Below are positions 21,465 to 30,401 of a stretch of 64,000 bases of DNA, in pieces. Under the pieces are notes generated by a model that searched no databases, was not told the origin of the DNA, and saw nothing but the letters and a program-made list of their open reading frames with translations. Location of the stretch: positions 4,340,001-4,404,000 of the forward strand of contig NZ_CP048812.1 of NCBI RefSeq assembly GCF_010977575.1, written 5' to 3'. Numbering within the stretch: position 1 is the first letter of the stretch; each line of letters starts with the position of its first letter. This stretch comes from Halomonas socia. GTDB lineage: Bacteria > Pseudomonadota > Gammaproteobacteria > Pseudomonadales > Halomonadaceae. The translations under genes were made by a program, and so were the position numbers.

Positions 21465-22970
21465 ATGACGGCGGAACCCGTTACTCTTATCATCTTTGGC
21501 GCCTATCTGGTGTTTCTGGTCATCATCGGCCTGGCCAGCTCCAAGAAGAGCGCCGGCGGCCTCGAGGACTTCTTCCTCGCCGGCCGCAACCTCAACAAGT
21601 GGACCGTGGCACTGAGCGCAGTCAGCTCCGGGCGCAGCGGCTGGTTGATCCTCGGCGTCACCGGCATGGCGTTCATGTCCGGTTTCCAGGCCATCTGGGC
21701 CATTGCCGGCTATATCGCCGCCGAGATCGTGATGTTCTTCTTCGTCGCCCGGCGCTTCCGCGAATACAGTCAGAATACCGGCAGCCTGACCATCCCCGAC
21801 CTGCTGGAGGCCCGCTTCCCCGGTGGCAGCAAGGCGCTGCGCGTGGTCAGCTCACTGATCATCGTATTCTTCATGATCGCCTACGTCGGCAGCCAGGTGG
21901 TGGCCGGTGGCACCGCCTTCTCCAGCACCATGGGGCTGTCGCAGACCGGCGGCATGTGGCTGACGGCAGCCATCCTGCTGTTCTACGTGATGATTGGCGG
22001 CTTCCACGCGGTCAGCAAGACCGACGTGCTGCAGGCTGGCTTCATGTTCGCCTCACTGGTGATTCTGCCGATCATCGCCGTCATCAACCTCGGCGGCTTC
22101 GGCCCGATCCTCGATGCCATGCAGGCCCAGGGCGCCGGTTTCGTCGATCCCTTCGCCTTCTCAGCCGGGGCAATTCTCGGCCTGCTCGGCATCGGCTTCG
22201 GTAGCCCCGGCAACCCGCATATCCTGGTGCGCTACATGTCGCTGAAGAACATCAGCGAGATGCGCCAGGCGGCCCTGATCTCGTCGCTGTGGAACGTGAT
22301 CATGGGCTGGGGCGCGGTGATGATCGGTATCATCGGCCGCGTCTACTTCCCGGAGATCGACATGCTGCCCGACGGCAACCATGAGGCGGTGTTCACCAGC
22401 CTTGGCCAGGAGCTGCTCAGCCCGCTGCTGATGGGCGTACTGCTGGTGGCAATCCTGGCGGCAATCATGTCGTCCGCCGATAGCCAGCTGCTGGTTGGCG
22501 CCAGTGCCCTGATCCGCGATATCTACGACAAGCTGCTGCATCGCGGTGAAGAGATCTCCCAGGCGCGCCTGGTCGCCTACAGTCGCCTGGCCACGGCCTC
22601 GATCATGCTGCTCGCGGTGCTGCTGGCATTCTCTGCCGAGACCTTCGTGTTCTGGCTGGTGCTGTTCGCCTGGGGCGGCCTTGGCGCCTGCTTTGGCCCG
22701 GTGCTGCTGATGACCCTATACTGGAAGAAACTGACCCGCCAGGGCAGCCTATGGGGCATGCTGGCCGGCCTCATCGCGGTGTTGATGGGTTCCCAGCAGC
22801 CGGCCTGGACCTACGCCTTCCTGCCCGACATCAATAACCTGTTCGCCACCATCCTGTTCGGCATTACCAATGCTGCGGTGCCCGGCTTCCTGATCTCGGC
22901 ACTGGTGGCCGTTGTGGTCAGCCAGCTGACCTGCCGCGAAACGAGCGCCCAGGCTAGTACAGAACGCTGA
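21465..22970 (+). CDS. Sodium:solute symporter (PutP-like, atypical sodium site)
   Basis: Inner-membrane SSF-family transporter of 501 residues with about 13 helices, beginning MTAEPVTLIIFGAYLVF. Cluster context suggests proline or a related solute, and the SSADSQLLVGASALIRDIYDK segment is typical for the PutP branch. Where the canonical sodium-binding loop reads SAGASDMSGW, this protein has SAVSSGRSGW: the conserved Asp is replaced by Gly56. It therefore may differ in coupling ion or substrate from the second symporter of the cluster. Confidence 0.85.
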   Translation: MTAEPVTLIIFGAYLVFLVIIGLASSKKSAGGLEDFFLAGRNLNKWTVALSAVSSGRSGWLILGVTGMAFMSGFQAIWAIAGYIAAEIVMFFFVARRFREYSQNTGSLTIPDLLEARFPGGSKALRVVSSLIIVFFMIAYVGSQVVAGGTAFSSTMGLSQTGGMWLTAAILLFYVMIGGFHAVSKTDVLQAGFMFASLVILPIIAVINLGGFGPILDAMQAQGAGFVDPFAFSAGAILGLLGIGFGSPGNPHILVRYMSLKNISEMRQAALISSLWNVIMGWGAVMIGIIGRVYFPEIDMLPDGNHEAVFTSLGQELLSPLLMGVLLVAILAAIMSSADSQLLVGASALIRDIYDKLLHRGEEISQARLVAYSRLATASIMLLAVLLAFSAETFVFWLVLFAWGGLGACFGPVLLMTLYWKKLTRQGSLWGMLAGLIAVLMGSQQPAWTYAFLPDINNLFATILFGITNAAVPGFLISALVAVVVSQLTCRETSAQASTER

Positions 22971-23038
22971 ATCGCCAACGGCGTCGTCAATGGCGGCGCC
23001 GGGCGATAACACGCCACCGCATCAGGAGCGAGAAAGTT

Positions 23039-23860
23039 ATGCACAAGACGATTGCTTTCATCGGCGCCGGCAACATGGCCAGCGCGATCTTCGGCGGCAT
23101 GCTCGACGGCGGCTATCCGGCCGAGTCGATCATCGCCACCTCCCCCGACGATACGCTGCTGGCGCCGCTGCGCGAGCGCTACGGCATCCGCACCCACACC
23201 GATAACGCCACCGCCGTCAGCGAAGCAGACGTGGTGGTGCTGGCGGTCAAGCCGCAGATCATGCGTCAGGTTTGCGAGCCGCTGCGCGAGGCGGTGCAAG
23301 AGCGCAAGCCACTGATCGTGTCGGTCGCCGCCGGCCTCGAGGCTGCCACCCTGGAGGGTTGGCTGGGCGGCGAACTGGCGCTGATTCGCTGCATGCCCAA
23401 CACTCCGTCGCTGGTCGGCGCCGGCGCCTCGGGACTGTATGCCAACCCGCGGGTCGATGCCGAGCAGCGCGAGCTGGCCGGCGAGTTGCTGAGCGCGGTG
23501 GGGCTGGTCGAGTGGGTCGCTGAAGAAGCGCTGCTGGATGCCGTCACCGCGGTCTCCGGCAGTGGTCCCGCCTACTTCTTCCTGTTCTTCGAGGCCATGG
23601 AAGAAGCCGGCGTCAAACTCGGTCTACCCCGCGAGACGGCCCGCCGTCTGGCGCTGCAGACCGGCTTTGGCGCGGCCAGCATGGCACTCAAGAGCGAGCA
23701 CGACCCCGCCCAGCTGAAGCGCAACGTGATGTCACCGCAGGGATCCACCGAGCGCGCCATTCAGCACTTCGAAGACGCTGAGCTTCGCCACATCGTCGAC
23801 GGCGCCATGCAGGCCTGTGCCGCCCGTGCCCGCGAGATGGCCAAGGATTTCGGCAAGTAA
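23039..23860 (+). CDS. proC: Pyrroline-5-carboxylate reductase
   Basis: NAD(P)H-dependent reduction of P5C to proline, the last step of proline synthesis. 273 residues, normal for the family. The nucleotide-binding motif GAGNMA is at residues 8-13. The C-terminal signature (VSGSGPAYFFLFFEAMEEAG ... MSPQGSTERAI) is intact. The ATG at 23039 follows GGAGCGAG. It is unusual to find it inside a proline-degradation cluster, flanked by two symporters. Confidence 0.95.
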   Translation: MHKTIAFIGAGNMASAIFGGMLDGGYPAESIIATSPDDTLLAPLRERYGIRTHTDNATAVSEADVVVLAVKPQIMRQVCEPLREAVQERKPLIVSVAAGLEAATLEGWLGGELALIRCMPNTPSLVGAGASGLYANPRVDAEQRELAGELLSAVGLVEWVAEEALLDAVTAVSGSGPAYFFLFFEAMEEAGVKLGLPRETARRLALQTGFGAASMALKSEHDPAQLKRNVMSPQGSTERAIQHFEDAELRHIVDGAMQACAARAREMAKDFGK

Positions 23861-23909
23861 GCACCCACGGCGCGCGCAGGCGCGCCACACGCCCCAAGAG
23901 GACAAACCC

Positions 23910-25388
23910 ATGGTCCAGAACAACATCACCATTGGCCTGACGTTCGGCGTCTACCTACTGGTCATGCTCGGTATCGGCATCATCGCCTACCGGCGTACCA
24001 CCAACCTCTCCGACTACATTCTCGGCGGTCGTTCGCTGGGCCCCTGGACCTCGGCGATCTCGGCCGGCGCCTCGGACATGTCGGGCTGGCTGCTGCTGGG
24101 CCTGCCCGGGGCGGCCTACGTCAGCGGTATCTCGGCGAGCTGGATCGCCATTGGCCTGCTGATCGGCACCTGGCTCAACTGGCTGATCGTCGCACGCCGT
24201 CTGCGCATCTATAGCTTCCGCGCCAGTGACTCGCTGACGCTACCCGACTTCTTCGCCAACCGTTTCAACGACAACACCCAGCTGCTGCGGGTAATTTCGG
24301 CGGTGTTCATCCTGGTGTTCTTCCTGTTCTACACCAGCTCCGGGCTGGTCGCCGGCGGGCGGCTGTTCGAGACGGTGTTCGGCTTCGATTACACCCTGGC
24401 AGTGACCATCGGCACCCTGGCGATCATCTTCTATACCTTCTTCGGCGGTTTCCTGGCGGTCTCCTGGACCGACCTGATCCAGGGCCTGATGATGGCCGCC
24501 GCGCTGGCCATCGTGCCGATCATCGCCTTCACCGACCTGGGCGGGGCAAGCGGTGCCGGCGCGGCGCTGGCCGCCGAGAGCGAGCACATGCTGTCGTGGT
24601 TCCGCGATGCCTCCACCGGCGAGGCGCTGACCGCCATGGGCATCATCAGCTCGCTGGCCTGGGGCCTGGGCTACTTCGGCCAGCCGCACATCCTGGCGCG
24701 CTTCGCCGCCATCCGCAGCGAAGATGACATCCCCACCGCGCGGCGCATCGCCGTCAGCTGGTCGGCGCTGTGCCTGGTAGCAGCGGTAGCCGTGGGCCTG
24801 CTCGGGGTGGGCTTCGTGTCGCGTGAGCTGGGTGACGGCGAGACGGTGTTCATGGTCATGGTCAACCTGATCTTCCACCCGGTGATTGCCGGCATCCTGC
24901 TCGCCGCCATCCTGGCCGCGGTGATGTCCACCGCCGACTCCCAACTGCTGGTCTCCTCCTCGGCGCTCACTGACGACTTCTACAAGGCGCTCTTCCGCAA
25001 GGATGCCTCGCAGTCGGAACTGGTGTGGGTCGGCCGCTTCGCGGTGATCGGCATCGCCGTGCTTGCTTATCTGCTGGCACTCAACCCCGACGCCACCGTG
25101 CTCGACCTGGTCTCCTACGCCTGGGCCGGCTTCGGTGCCGCCTTCGGCCCGGCGCTGATCATGTCGCTGTTCTGGCGGCGCATGAACCAGTGGGGCGCAC
25201 TGGCCGGGATCATCGTCGGCGGCGTTACCGTGGTGGTCTGGGCCGAGCTCTCCGGCGGCCTGTTCGACCTCTACGAGATCGTCCCCGGAGTGATCTTCGC
25301 CTACCTCGCCATCGTCGCCGTCAGCCTGGCGACCGACGAGCCGGCTTCCAGCGTGACCGCCGAGTTCGACGCCATCAACCGCGACTAA
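23910..25388 (+). CDS. putP: Sodium/proline symporter
   Basis: SSF-family inner-membrane symporter, 492 residues, about 13 helices. The sodium-site loop is canonical (SAGASDMSGW, Asp56 equivalent to the essential Asp55 of E. coli PutP), and MSTADSQLLVSSSALTDDFYK is typical of PutP. The ATG at 23910 has AAGAGGA upstream; the longer in-frame reading from 23817 overlaps proC. Imports proline as carbon source and probably as compatible solute in a halophile. Confidence 0.92.
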   Translation: MVQNNITIGLTFGVYLLVMLGIGIIAYRRTTNLSDYILGGRSLGPWTSAISAGASDMSGWLLLGLPGAAYVSGISASWIAIGLLIGTWLNWLIVARRLRIYSFRASDSLTLPDFFANRFNDNTQLLRVISAVFILVFFLFYTSSGLVAGGRLFETVFGFDYTLAVTIGTLAIIFYTFFGGFLAVSWTDLIQGLMMAAALAIVPIIAFTDLGGASGAGAALAAESEHMLSWFRDASTGEALTAMGIISSLAWGLGYFGQPHILARFAAIRSEDDIPTARRIAVSWSALCLVAAVAVGLLGVGFVSRELGDGETVFMVMVNLIFHPVIAGILLAAILAAVMSTADSQLLVSSSALTDDFYKALFRKDASQSELVWVGRFAVIGIAVLAYLLALNPDATVLDLVSYAWAGFGAAFGPALIMSLFWRRMNQWGALAGIIVGGVTVVVWAELSGGLFDLYEIVPGVIFAYLAIVAVSLATDEPASSVTAEFDAINRD

Positions 25389-25407
25389 TCGTCACACCCC
25401 ACTATCA

Positions 25408-25430
25408 GGGGCCGTCCACTGGGCGGCTCC
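25408..25430. terminator. Hairpin between convergent putP and the YbgE-like gene
   Basis: GGGGCCGTCC pairs with GGGCGGCTCC (two G-T pairs) around a 3-base loop. No strong T-tract. A weak candidate for a bidirectional transcription end. Confidence 0.35.
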
Positions 25431-25466
25431 TGGCGTTTCGGCTCGCGTATCACGGAACACACCACT

Positions 25467-25769
25467 TCAGCCGCCCCATAGCCCCCGCGCCAGTACCACC
25501 AGCGAAAAGCCACCCAGTAGCCACCAGCATAGCGGCGGACCCAACAGCCGGCGCAGAGGCCCCCGCTCGGGTACCAGGCCGGCCCCTAGACTGAAGCCTG
25601 CGCCCAGCGCCCAGATGCCCAGCACGATCAGCGGCAGCCGCCAGGCCATCGCCAGCGCGCTCAGCAGCTCCGGGCTCCACAGCAACCACAGCGCCAGCAG
25701 CGTCGAGATACCCATCGCCACCAGCGGCGCCTGGGGCAGTCCGGCGAGACGTGTCGCGAAACTCGGCAT
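25467..25769 (-). CDS. Small membrane protein, possibly YbgE-like
   Basis: 100 residues, three predicted transmembrane helices (about 15-32, 42-62 and 74-96) and short loops. Size and spacing of motifs such as LWSPELL and WALGAGFSLGAGLVPE resemble YbgE of cytochrome bd operons, but similarity is loose and no cydAB genes are nearby. Treat the function as unknown. Stands alone, convergent with putP. Confidence 0.5.
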   Translation of the reverse strand: MPSFATRLAGLPQAPLVAMGISTLLALWLLWSPELLSALAMAWRLPLIVLGIWALGAGFSLGAGLVPERGPLRRLLGPPLCWWLLGGFSLVVLARGLWGG

Positions 25770-26102
25770 GCGCTTCTCCCAGCGATCCGTTTCTCTTCAG
25801 TTAAGATGATAAATGCCGTCATGGCGAGGTCTCCCCCTTCATGCACGAGGCCGATTGCGCAGCGCAGCGTTTATTTGACAGGTGCAATACAATAATTAAC
25901 CATAGTACAACTATTCTTCCGCTATACTCTCTTAGACAAGGCGTTATATCCTGATTTTATCGGCCCTATTGCGTTGATTGCTATTTTCAACCAGACTTAG
26001 GAAACAGCGTTTCTTATACTAGACTGCCTGACACGGTTTGGAACGCCGTTGCCATTCGGCAAGGCATTGATGTGACGAAGCAAGGCTTCAAGGAGAACTC
26101 TC
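25770..26102 (+). promoter_or_regulatory. AT-rich upstream region of ompW
   Basis: About 330 bases with no ORF of note. The part 25870-26030 is distinctly AT-rich. TATACT hexamers occur in GCTATACTC near 25921 and in TTATACTAG near 26016; neither has a good -35 at 17 bases, so I give them only as candidate -10 elements. AAGGAGAA before the ompW start is a strong ribosome binding site. Confidence 0.4.
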
Positions 26103-26717
26103 ATGAAAACCACCAAACTGATCACCGCCGCCGCTGTCGCCGGTAGCTGCCTGTTCGCCGCCCAGTCCGCCCTGGCCTATAGCGCCGGCGACTTCTTCGT
26201 GCGTGGCGGCGTGGCCAAGACCGATACTCGTTCCGACAACGGCAATGTTGGCGATGACGACCTGAGCATCAGTAGCGGCGAGCGCGGCTTCTCCTACGGC
26301 CTCGGCTACCTGTTCCACAACAATATCGGCGTCGAACTCTCGGGCACCGAGAAGGTCGAGCACGACCTGGCCTGGGGCGGCGAGACAGGCACCCTGGACC
26401 GCATGCCGATCAATCTGATGGTCAACTACTACCCGCTGGGCGGCCTCGACTCGCGGATCCAGCCCTACGTTGGAGCCGGCCTCAACTACACCCGCTTTTC
26501 GGGTGAGAACACTTCGGTTGCTGACGTGAATGTCCGCCGCTCCTACGGCGCCATCGGCCAGGTGGGTATCGATCTGGCGGTCACCGACAACGTGATGCTC
26601 AACGGCTTCGCCAACTACGCCGATGTCGAAGGCGATATCGAGTCTGGCGGTGAGCAAATCGGCACTGCCAAGGTCGACCCGCTGACCATCGGCGGCGGTG
26701 TGACTTTCCGCTTCTGA
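26103..26717 (+). CDS. ompW: OmpW-family outer membrane protein
   Basis: 204-residue eight-stranded beta-barrel protein of the outer membrane. MKTTKLITAAAVAGSCLFAA...LAYS is a signal peptide, cleaved near residue 25. The mature N-terminus AGDFFVRGGVAKTDTRSDN and the segment INLMVNYYP are typical of OmpW, and the chain ends in GVTFRF with a terminal phenylalanine as in most bacterial barrels. OmpW proteins form narrow hydrophobic channels and often respond to stress; the substrate here is unknown. Monocistronic, ended by a clear terminator. Confidence 0.92.
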   Translation: MKTTKLITAAAVAGSCLFAAQSALAYSAGDFFVRGGVAKTDTRSDNGNVGDDDLSISSGERGFSYGLGYLFHNNIGVELSGTEKVEHDLAWGGETGTLDRMPINLMVNYYPLGGLDSRIQPYVGAGLNYTRFSGENTSVADVNVRRSYGAIGQVGIDLAVTDNVMLNGFANYADVEGDIESGGEQIGTAKVDPLTIGGGVTFRF

Positions 26718-26760
26718 TCGATTGATGCGGCGACTTTGTTCGCTACATCGATAACCAAAC

Positions 26761-26786
26761 GCCGGGGCCATGGGCCCCGGCTTTTT
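26761..26786 (+). terminator. Rho-independent terminator of ompW
   Basis: GCCGGGGCC pairs with GGCCCCGGC around ATG, followed by five T, 43 bases after the stop codon. Confidence 0.88.
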
Positions 26787-26838
26787 CGTGTGCATGGTTA
26801 GGGAGGCGCTCGCGCAAGCTTGCACCTACAAGACAGCA

Positions 26839-27339
26839 TCAGCCTGCGGTGCTGGCATGCAGCCCCAACACCGCCAGGGTCGCGGCATCCAGCCCCTCTA
26901 TGGCTTCCACCTCGCGCAGGCGAGCATGGTAGTCGGCGCTCAGAAAGACCTCGCCGGCGAGCAGATGACTGAGGTACTCCTGGGCCGGCTTGAGCGCACC
27001 GCGAGTCCGCTCGGGAACCGCGATATATACCCAGGCCTCGATCACGCCCCGGTGGGTAATGATCTCGCGGCGCTGGCGCTGGTAGTCGTGGGGCACGCCC
27101 TCGAAAGGATCCATCAGCGCAATCTGTTCCGGCGTCATCAGTTCGAACAGCGCGCCCTCGACCCGGGCCCCGGGCTGGCTGGCGACATTGGCGTGGGCGA
27201 TCCCCGGGATTCGCGAGGCCTTGTCGAAGCGCAGCGCGTGATCGGCCAGGGTACCCGGCAGCGCACGTCGGGTAGTGCCGATACGCGCCTCGACGCGTGC
27301 CGGATTCATATTGCTGCCGTAGGCAAAGTAGTACGCCAT
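26839..27339 (-). CDS. Gamma-glutamylcyclotransferase-like protein
   Basis: 166 residues of the AIG2/GGCT fold. The N-terminal substrate-binding signature YFAYGSNMN is at residues 4-12, and the candidate catalytic glutamate is in MDPFEGVPHDYQR near residue 79. Family members release 5-oxoproline from gamma-glutamyl peptides or amines; the actual substrate here is not known. It follows yqcC with only a few bases between them, so the two share a transcript. Confidence 0.85.
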   Translation of the reverse strand: MAYYFAYGSNMNPARVEARIGTTRRALPGTLADHALRFDKASRIPGIAHANVASQPGARVEGALFELMTPEQIALMDPFEGVPHDYQRQRREIITHRGVIEAWVYIAVPERTRGALKPAQEYLSHLLAGEVFLSADYHARLREVEAIEGLDAATLAVLGLHASTAG

Positions 27340-27341
27340 GC

Positions 27342-27674
27342 TCAGCTCTCCGTGACCACGAGATCGACGCGCTCAATCGCCTTGACCACCAGCAGCAGGT
27401 GGTGCGCCGGCACGGCTGCCTGGCGTAGATAGACCTCGGCGGCAGGCGCCACGCTGCAGCTGGCCGGTAGCGGCGCCTGGGCCTCGATCAGCGCATCGAG
27501 CCTGGCGACGAAGACGTAGCGCAGCCACTGCGGCAGCTCCATGCTGTCGACACAGAACGGCTGTTGGCTGGCCAGCGCCTTGGCCGAGGGCTGCTCGACC
27601 CGCCACAGGTCTGCCGCCTTGAGGGTGGCTTCCAGTTCGCGCAGGACCTGGTCGAGTCGTTGATGCGGATTCAT
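27342..27674 (-). CDS. yqcC: YqcC-family (DUF446) protein
   Basis: 110 residues, all helical, no signal peptide. The segment QPFCVDSMELPQWLRYVFVARLDALI is the family core. Function is unknown; in enterobacteria the gene lies beside the tRNA pseudouridine synthase truC. The ATG at 27672-27674 is preceded by AAGGGAGAAA, better than the longer in-frame start at 27728. First gene of a two-gene unit with the cyclotransferase. Confidence 0.85.
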   Translation of the reverse strand: MNPHQRLDQVLRELEATLKAADLWRVEQPSAKALASQQPFCVDSMELPQWLRYVFVARLDALIEAQAPLPASCSVAPAAEVYLRQAAVPAHHLLLVVKAIERVDLVVTES

Positions 27675-27736
27675 GATTTCTCCCTTGGACATGCCGCCAT
27701 TATCCCGTGCCGATCCGGGCCTGGCCACCCCGATGC

Positions 27737-27752
27737 TGTGAGGGAATTCACA
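27737..27752. promoter_or_regulatory. Consensus CRP/Vfr-type site
   Basis: TGTGA-N6-TCACA matches the CRP half-site consensus exactly; the repeat extends one more base pair on each side (CTGTGA / TCACAG). It lies in the divergent gap between yqcC and the DUF3549-rimB-rimK operon. Confidence 0.5.
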
Positions 27753-27782
27753 GATTCACTGCAAGAGCCTGTGGATAACCCT

Positions 27783-27811
27783 TTGACAACTGTCGCATGC
27801 CTCCCCTTCAT
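27783..27811 (+). promoter_or_regulatory. Possible activator-dependent promoter of the rimBK operon
   Basis: A perfect TTGACA (27783-27788) followed after 17 bases by a poor -10, CTTCAT. Transcription would start near 27818, putting the CRP-like site at about -73, a standard class I activation position. Weak evidence by itself. Confidence 0.3.
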
Positions 27812-27940
27812 GGGCACTAGCGCGAACTGATCAATTTATGACCAGTGAGTCGGCTAGCGTGCCCCGACTATGCGTTGCTGCTGCTGACAAGCGGCCCGGC
27901 CTCGCGGTACAGTGCGCGGCTCGACTCAGGGGAAAGTGCC

Positions 27941-28972
27941 ATGCAGCCGATTGCGACACTAAGCGACTTTTTCGACCGCAGCGGGGCCGAGGTGCGGCTC
28001 TATCATATGGGCCGTCGTGTCACCCCCTGCCCGCCCACCACCCTCGCCGAGTTCGAGCAGGGCACTCAGCCCTGGCCGGCGCACTGGCAGGGCGAGGCGC
28101 GCCTGGCCTGCGTGTTTCGCCTGCGCCCCGACCAGGAGCCGATGATCTGGTTCCTGGCCCTGCCACTGGACGAACAGGGGCAGCTCAGCACCGCTCCCCG
28201 CGACGCTTTCATCCAGCGCCTGCTGGAGACACTGGGACGCAGCGCCGAGCACCTCGAGTCGCCGTCCCAGGCCAGCCACATCGATAATCTGATGAAGGAC
28301 AACCCGCTGGCCTTCACGCCGACGCTGCCGCTGCAGGCCATGCTCCACGCCCGCGCCAGTGCCGACCTCGACGCCCCCGCCAGCCAGCATCACGAACTCG
28401 CCGAGGAGTACCTCACCGGCGAACACGATCACGAATGGCAGGCACTGGGGCTACAGGGCCTGGCCGACGTCGCGGTACGCCACGACGCCGCCCAGGCCGA
28501 GCGCATCGCCGCCCGCCTCGACGCACTACCCGACGAAGTGCTGCAGCCGCTGTGCTACTGCCTCGAGCACCTGCCACTGGCGCCACGCCTGGCGGCCGCG
28601 CTACGCCAGCGCGGTGAGCGCGCCGCCCGCGAAGGCGACCTCGAGACCCTGTGCGCCTGCGCGCGCGCGGTGGGCGCCAGCCACACGGTGGCCGCGGCCT
28701 GGTACAGCGAGCTGCTCGACGACCCGGCCGCCTGCGGCCCCGATCTGCTGGCCGCCATGGCCGCACGCGGCTGGGAGCACCTCGAGGACGACGAGCGCCT
28801 GCCGCGCTTCCTGGCCCGCCTGGCCGAGCATCCCCAGGCAGAGTTCAGCGCCCTGGCCCGCGACCTGGCATTGATTCCCCGGCTGCGGCTGCCGGTGCTG
28901 ATGACCCTGCGCCAGGCTACTCCGGACTCGGCTATCGGCCAGCGCCTAAGCGGCCTGACACCCAAGCGTTGA
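27941..28972 (+). CDS. DUF3549-family protein
   Basis: 343 residues, soluble, mostly helical, rich in Ala and Leu, no signal peptide. Recognised as the DUF3549 family of gammaproteobacteria; function unknown. The N-terminal ~120 residues form a mixed domain (TLSDFFDRSGAEVRLYHMGRRV), the rest looks like helical repeats. The ATG at 27941 has AGGGGAAAG upstream, while the in-frame start at 27845 has none. First gene of a unit with the rimB-like protease and rimK (gaps of 14 and 54 bases). Confidence 0.8.
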   Translation: MQPIATLSDFFDRSGAEVRLYHMGRRVTPCPPTTLAEFEQGTQPWPAHWQGEARLACVFRLRPDQEPMIWFLALPLDEQGQLSTAPRDAFIQRLLETLGRSAEHLESPSQASHIDNLMKDNPLAFTPTLPLQAMLHARASADLDAPASQHHELAEEYLTGEHDHEWQALGLQGLADVAVRHDAAQAERIAARLDALPDEVLQPLCYCLEHLPLAPRLAAALRQRGERAAREGDLETLCACARAVGASHTVAAAWYSELLDDPAACGPDLLAAMAARGWEHLEDDERLPRFLARLAEHPQAEFSALARDLALIPRLRLPVLMTLRQATPDSAIGQRLSGLTPKR

Positions 28973-28986
28973 GCGAGGAACACCCC

Positions 28987-29424
28987 ATGAAGTCGCTGCC
29001 CTACCATGCCCAGGCGGTCATTGGTCGCCGCGAAATGGTCACCCTGCCCGAACTCGGCCTGACCCTGTGTGCCAAGGCCGATACCGGCGCGCGCACCTCG
29101 TCGCTGCACGCCGAGGATATCGAATCCTTCGAGGAGCACGGCCATGTCTGGGTGAGCTTCGTGACCCGTGCCGGCGGGCCGGGCAGCCCGGCTCATCCGT
29201 TCAAGCTGCACCTCCACGACCGCCGCCGAGTCACCAGCTCCAACGGCCACGCCGAGTGGCGCTACGTGATCCGCACGCGCCTCGAACTCGGCAGCTTGCA
29301 TTTCAACGCCGAACTGACCCTGGCCGACCGCAGCAACCTGCGCCACCCGATGCTGCTCGGCCGTCGCACCATGCGACGATTGCTGATTGCGCCCGGGGAA
29401 GCCTTCCTGCACGGTGCGCCATGA
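28987..29424 (+). CDS. rimB: RimB-like retropepsin-fold protease (PF05618, 'ATP-dependent zinc protease' family)
   Basis: 145-residue small protein. Residues 32-35 read DTGA, within KADTGARTSSLHA, the catalytic pattern of aspartic retropepsins; despite the family's historic name there is no obvious zinc motif. In Pseudomonas the RimB protein acts with RimK in modification of ribosomal protein S6. It is placed directly upstream of rimK, with the start 14 bases after the DUF3549 gene and GAGGAA upstream. Confidence 0.82.
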   Translation: MKSLPYHAQAVIGRREMVTLPELGLTLCAKADTGARTSSLHAEDIESFEEHGHVWVSFVTRAGGPGSPAHPFKLHLHDRRRVTSSNGHAEWRYVIRTRLELGSLHFNAELTLADRSNLRHPMLLGRRTMRRLLIAPGEAFLHGAP

Positions 29425-29478
29425 GATTGCGGCCTGCCATGCCGCCTATTCCGATGACATTCGCTAAGGGATTGATCC

Positions 29479-30387
29479 ATGCACATTGCCTTGCTGTCGC
29501 GTAACCGCAACCTGTATTCGACGCGTCGGCTGATCGAAGCCGCCGAGGCGCGCGGCCACGGCGTACGCGTGGTCGACACCCTGCGCTGCTACATGAACAT
29601 TGCCTCCCACCGCCCCTCGATTCACTACAAGGGCGAGGAGATCGAGCATTTCGACGCGGTGGTCCCACGCATCGGCGCCTCGGTGACCTTCTACGGCTGT
29701 GCGGTATTGCGTCAGTTCGAGATGATGGGCACCTATGTGCTCAACGACTCGGTGGCCATCACGCGCTCCCGCGACAAGCTGCGCTCGCTGCAGCTGCTGT
29801 CGCGCAAAGGGCTGGGCTTGCCGATTACCGGCTTCGCCCACTCCCCGGATGACATCCCCGACCTGATCACCATGGTCAAGGGCGCCCCCCTGGTGATCAA
29901 GCTGCTCGAGGGTACCCAGGGCATCGGCGTGGTGCTGGCCGAGACCAATCAGGCCGCCGAGAGCGTGATCCAGGCCTTCATGGGCATGAAGGCCAACATC
30001 ATGGTTCAGGAGTACATCAAGGAGGCCAAAGGCGCCGACATTCGCTGCTTCGTGATCGGCGACAAGGTGGTGGCGTCAATGAAGCGCCAGGCCGCCGATG
30101 GCGAGTTCCGCTCCAACCTGCACCGCGGCGGCAGCGCCAGCGTGATCCGCATCACCCCGGAGGAGCGCTCCACGGCGATTCGCGCCGCCAAGGCCATGGG
30201 GTTGCGCGTGGCCGGCGTCGACCTGCTGCGCTCCAATCACGGGCCAGTGATCATGGAGGTCAACTCCTCCCCCGGCCTGCAGGGCATCGAGACCGCGACC
30301 GGCAAGGACATCGCCGGGCTGATCATCGAGCATATCGAGAAGCACGCCGCCCCCACGCGCAAGACGCCCCCCAAGCCCAAGGGCTGA
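29479..30387 (+). CDS. rimK: Ribosomal protein S6--L-glutamate ligase
   Basis: ATP-grasp enzyme that adds glutamate residues to the C-terminus of ribosomal protein S6. 302 residues, standard length (300 in E. coli). The ATP-binding core is visible as [19 protein letters not shown] and the metal-binding end as [17 protein letters not shown]. Third gene of the DUF3549-rimB unit, 54 bases after rimB. The end of the coding region is lysine- and proline-rich. Confidence 0.95.
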   Translation: MHIALLSRNRNLYSTRRLIEAAEARGHGVRVVDTLRCYMNIASHRPSIHYKGEEIEHFDAVVPRIGASVTFYGCAVLRQFEMMGTYVLNDSVAITRSRDKLRSLQLLSRKGLGLPITGFAHSPDDIPDLITMVKGAPLVIKLLEGTQGIGVVLAETNQAAESVIQAFMGMKANIMVQEYIKEAKGADIRCFVIGDKVVASMKRQAADGEFRSNLHRGGSASVIRITPEERSTAIRAAKAMGLRVAGVDLLRSNHGPVIMEVNSSPGLQGIETATGKDIAGLIIEHIEKHAAPTRKTPPKPKG

Positions 30388-30401
30388 GCAGCGGCCGGCT
30401 A

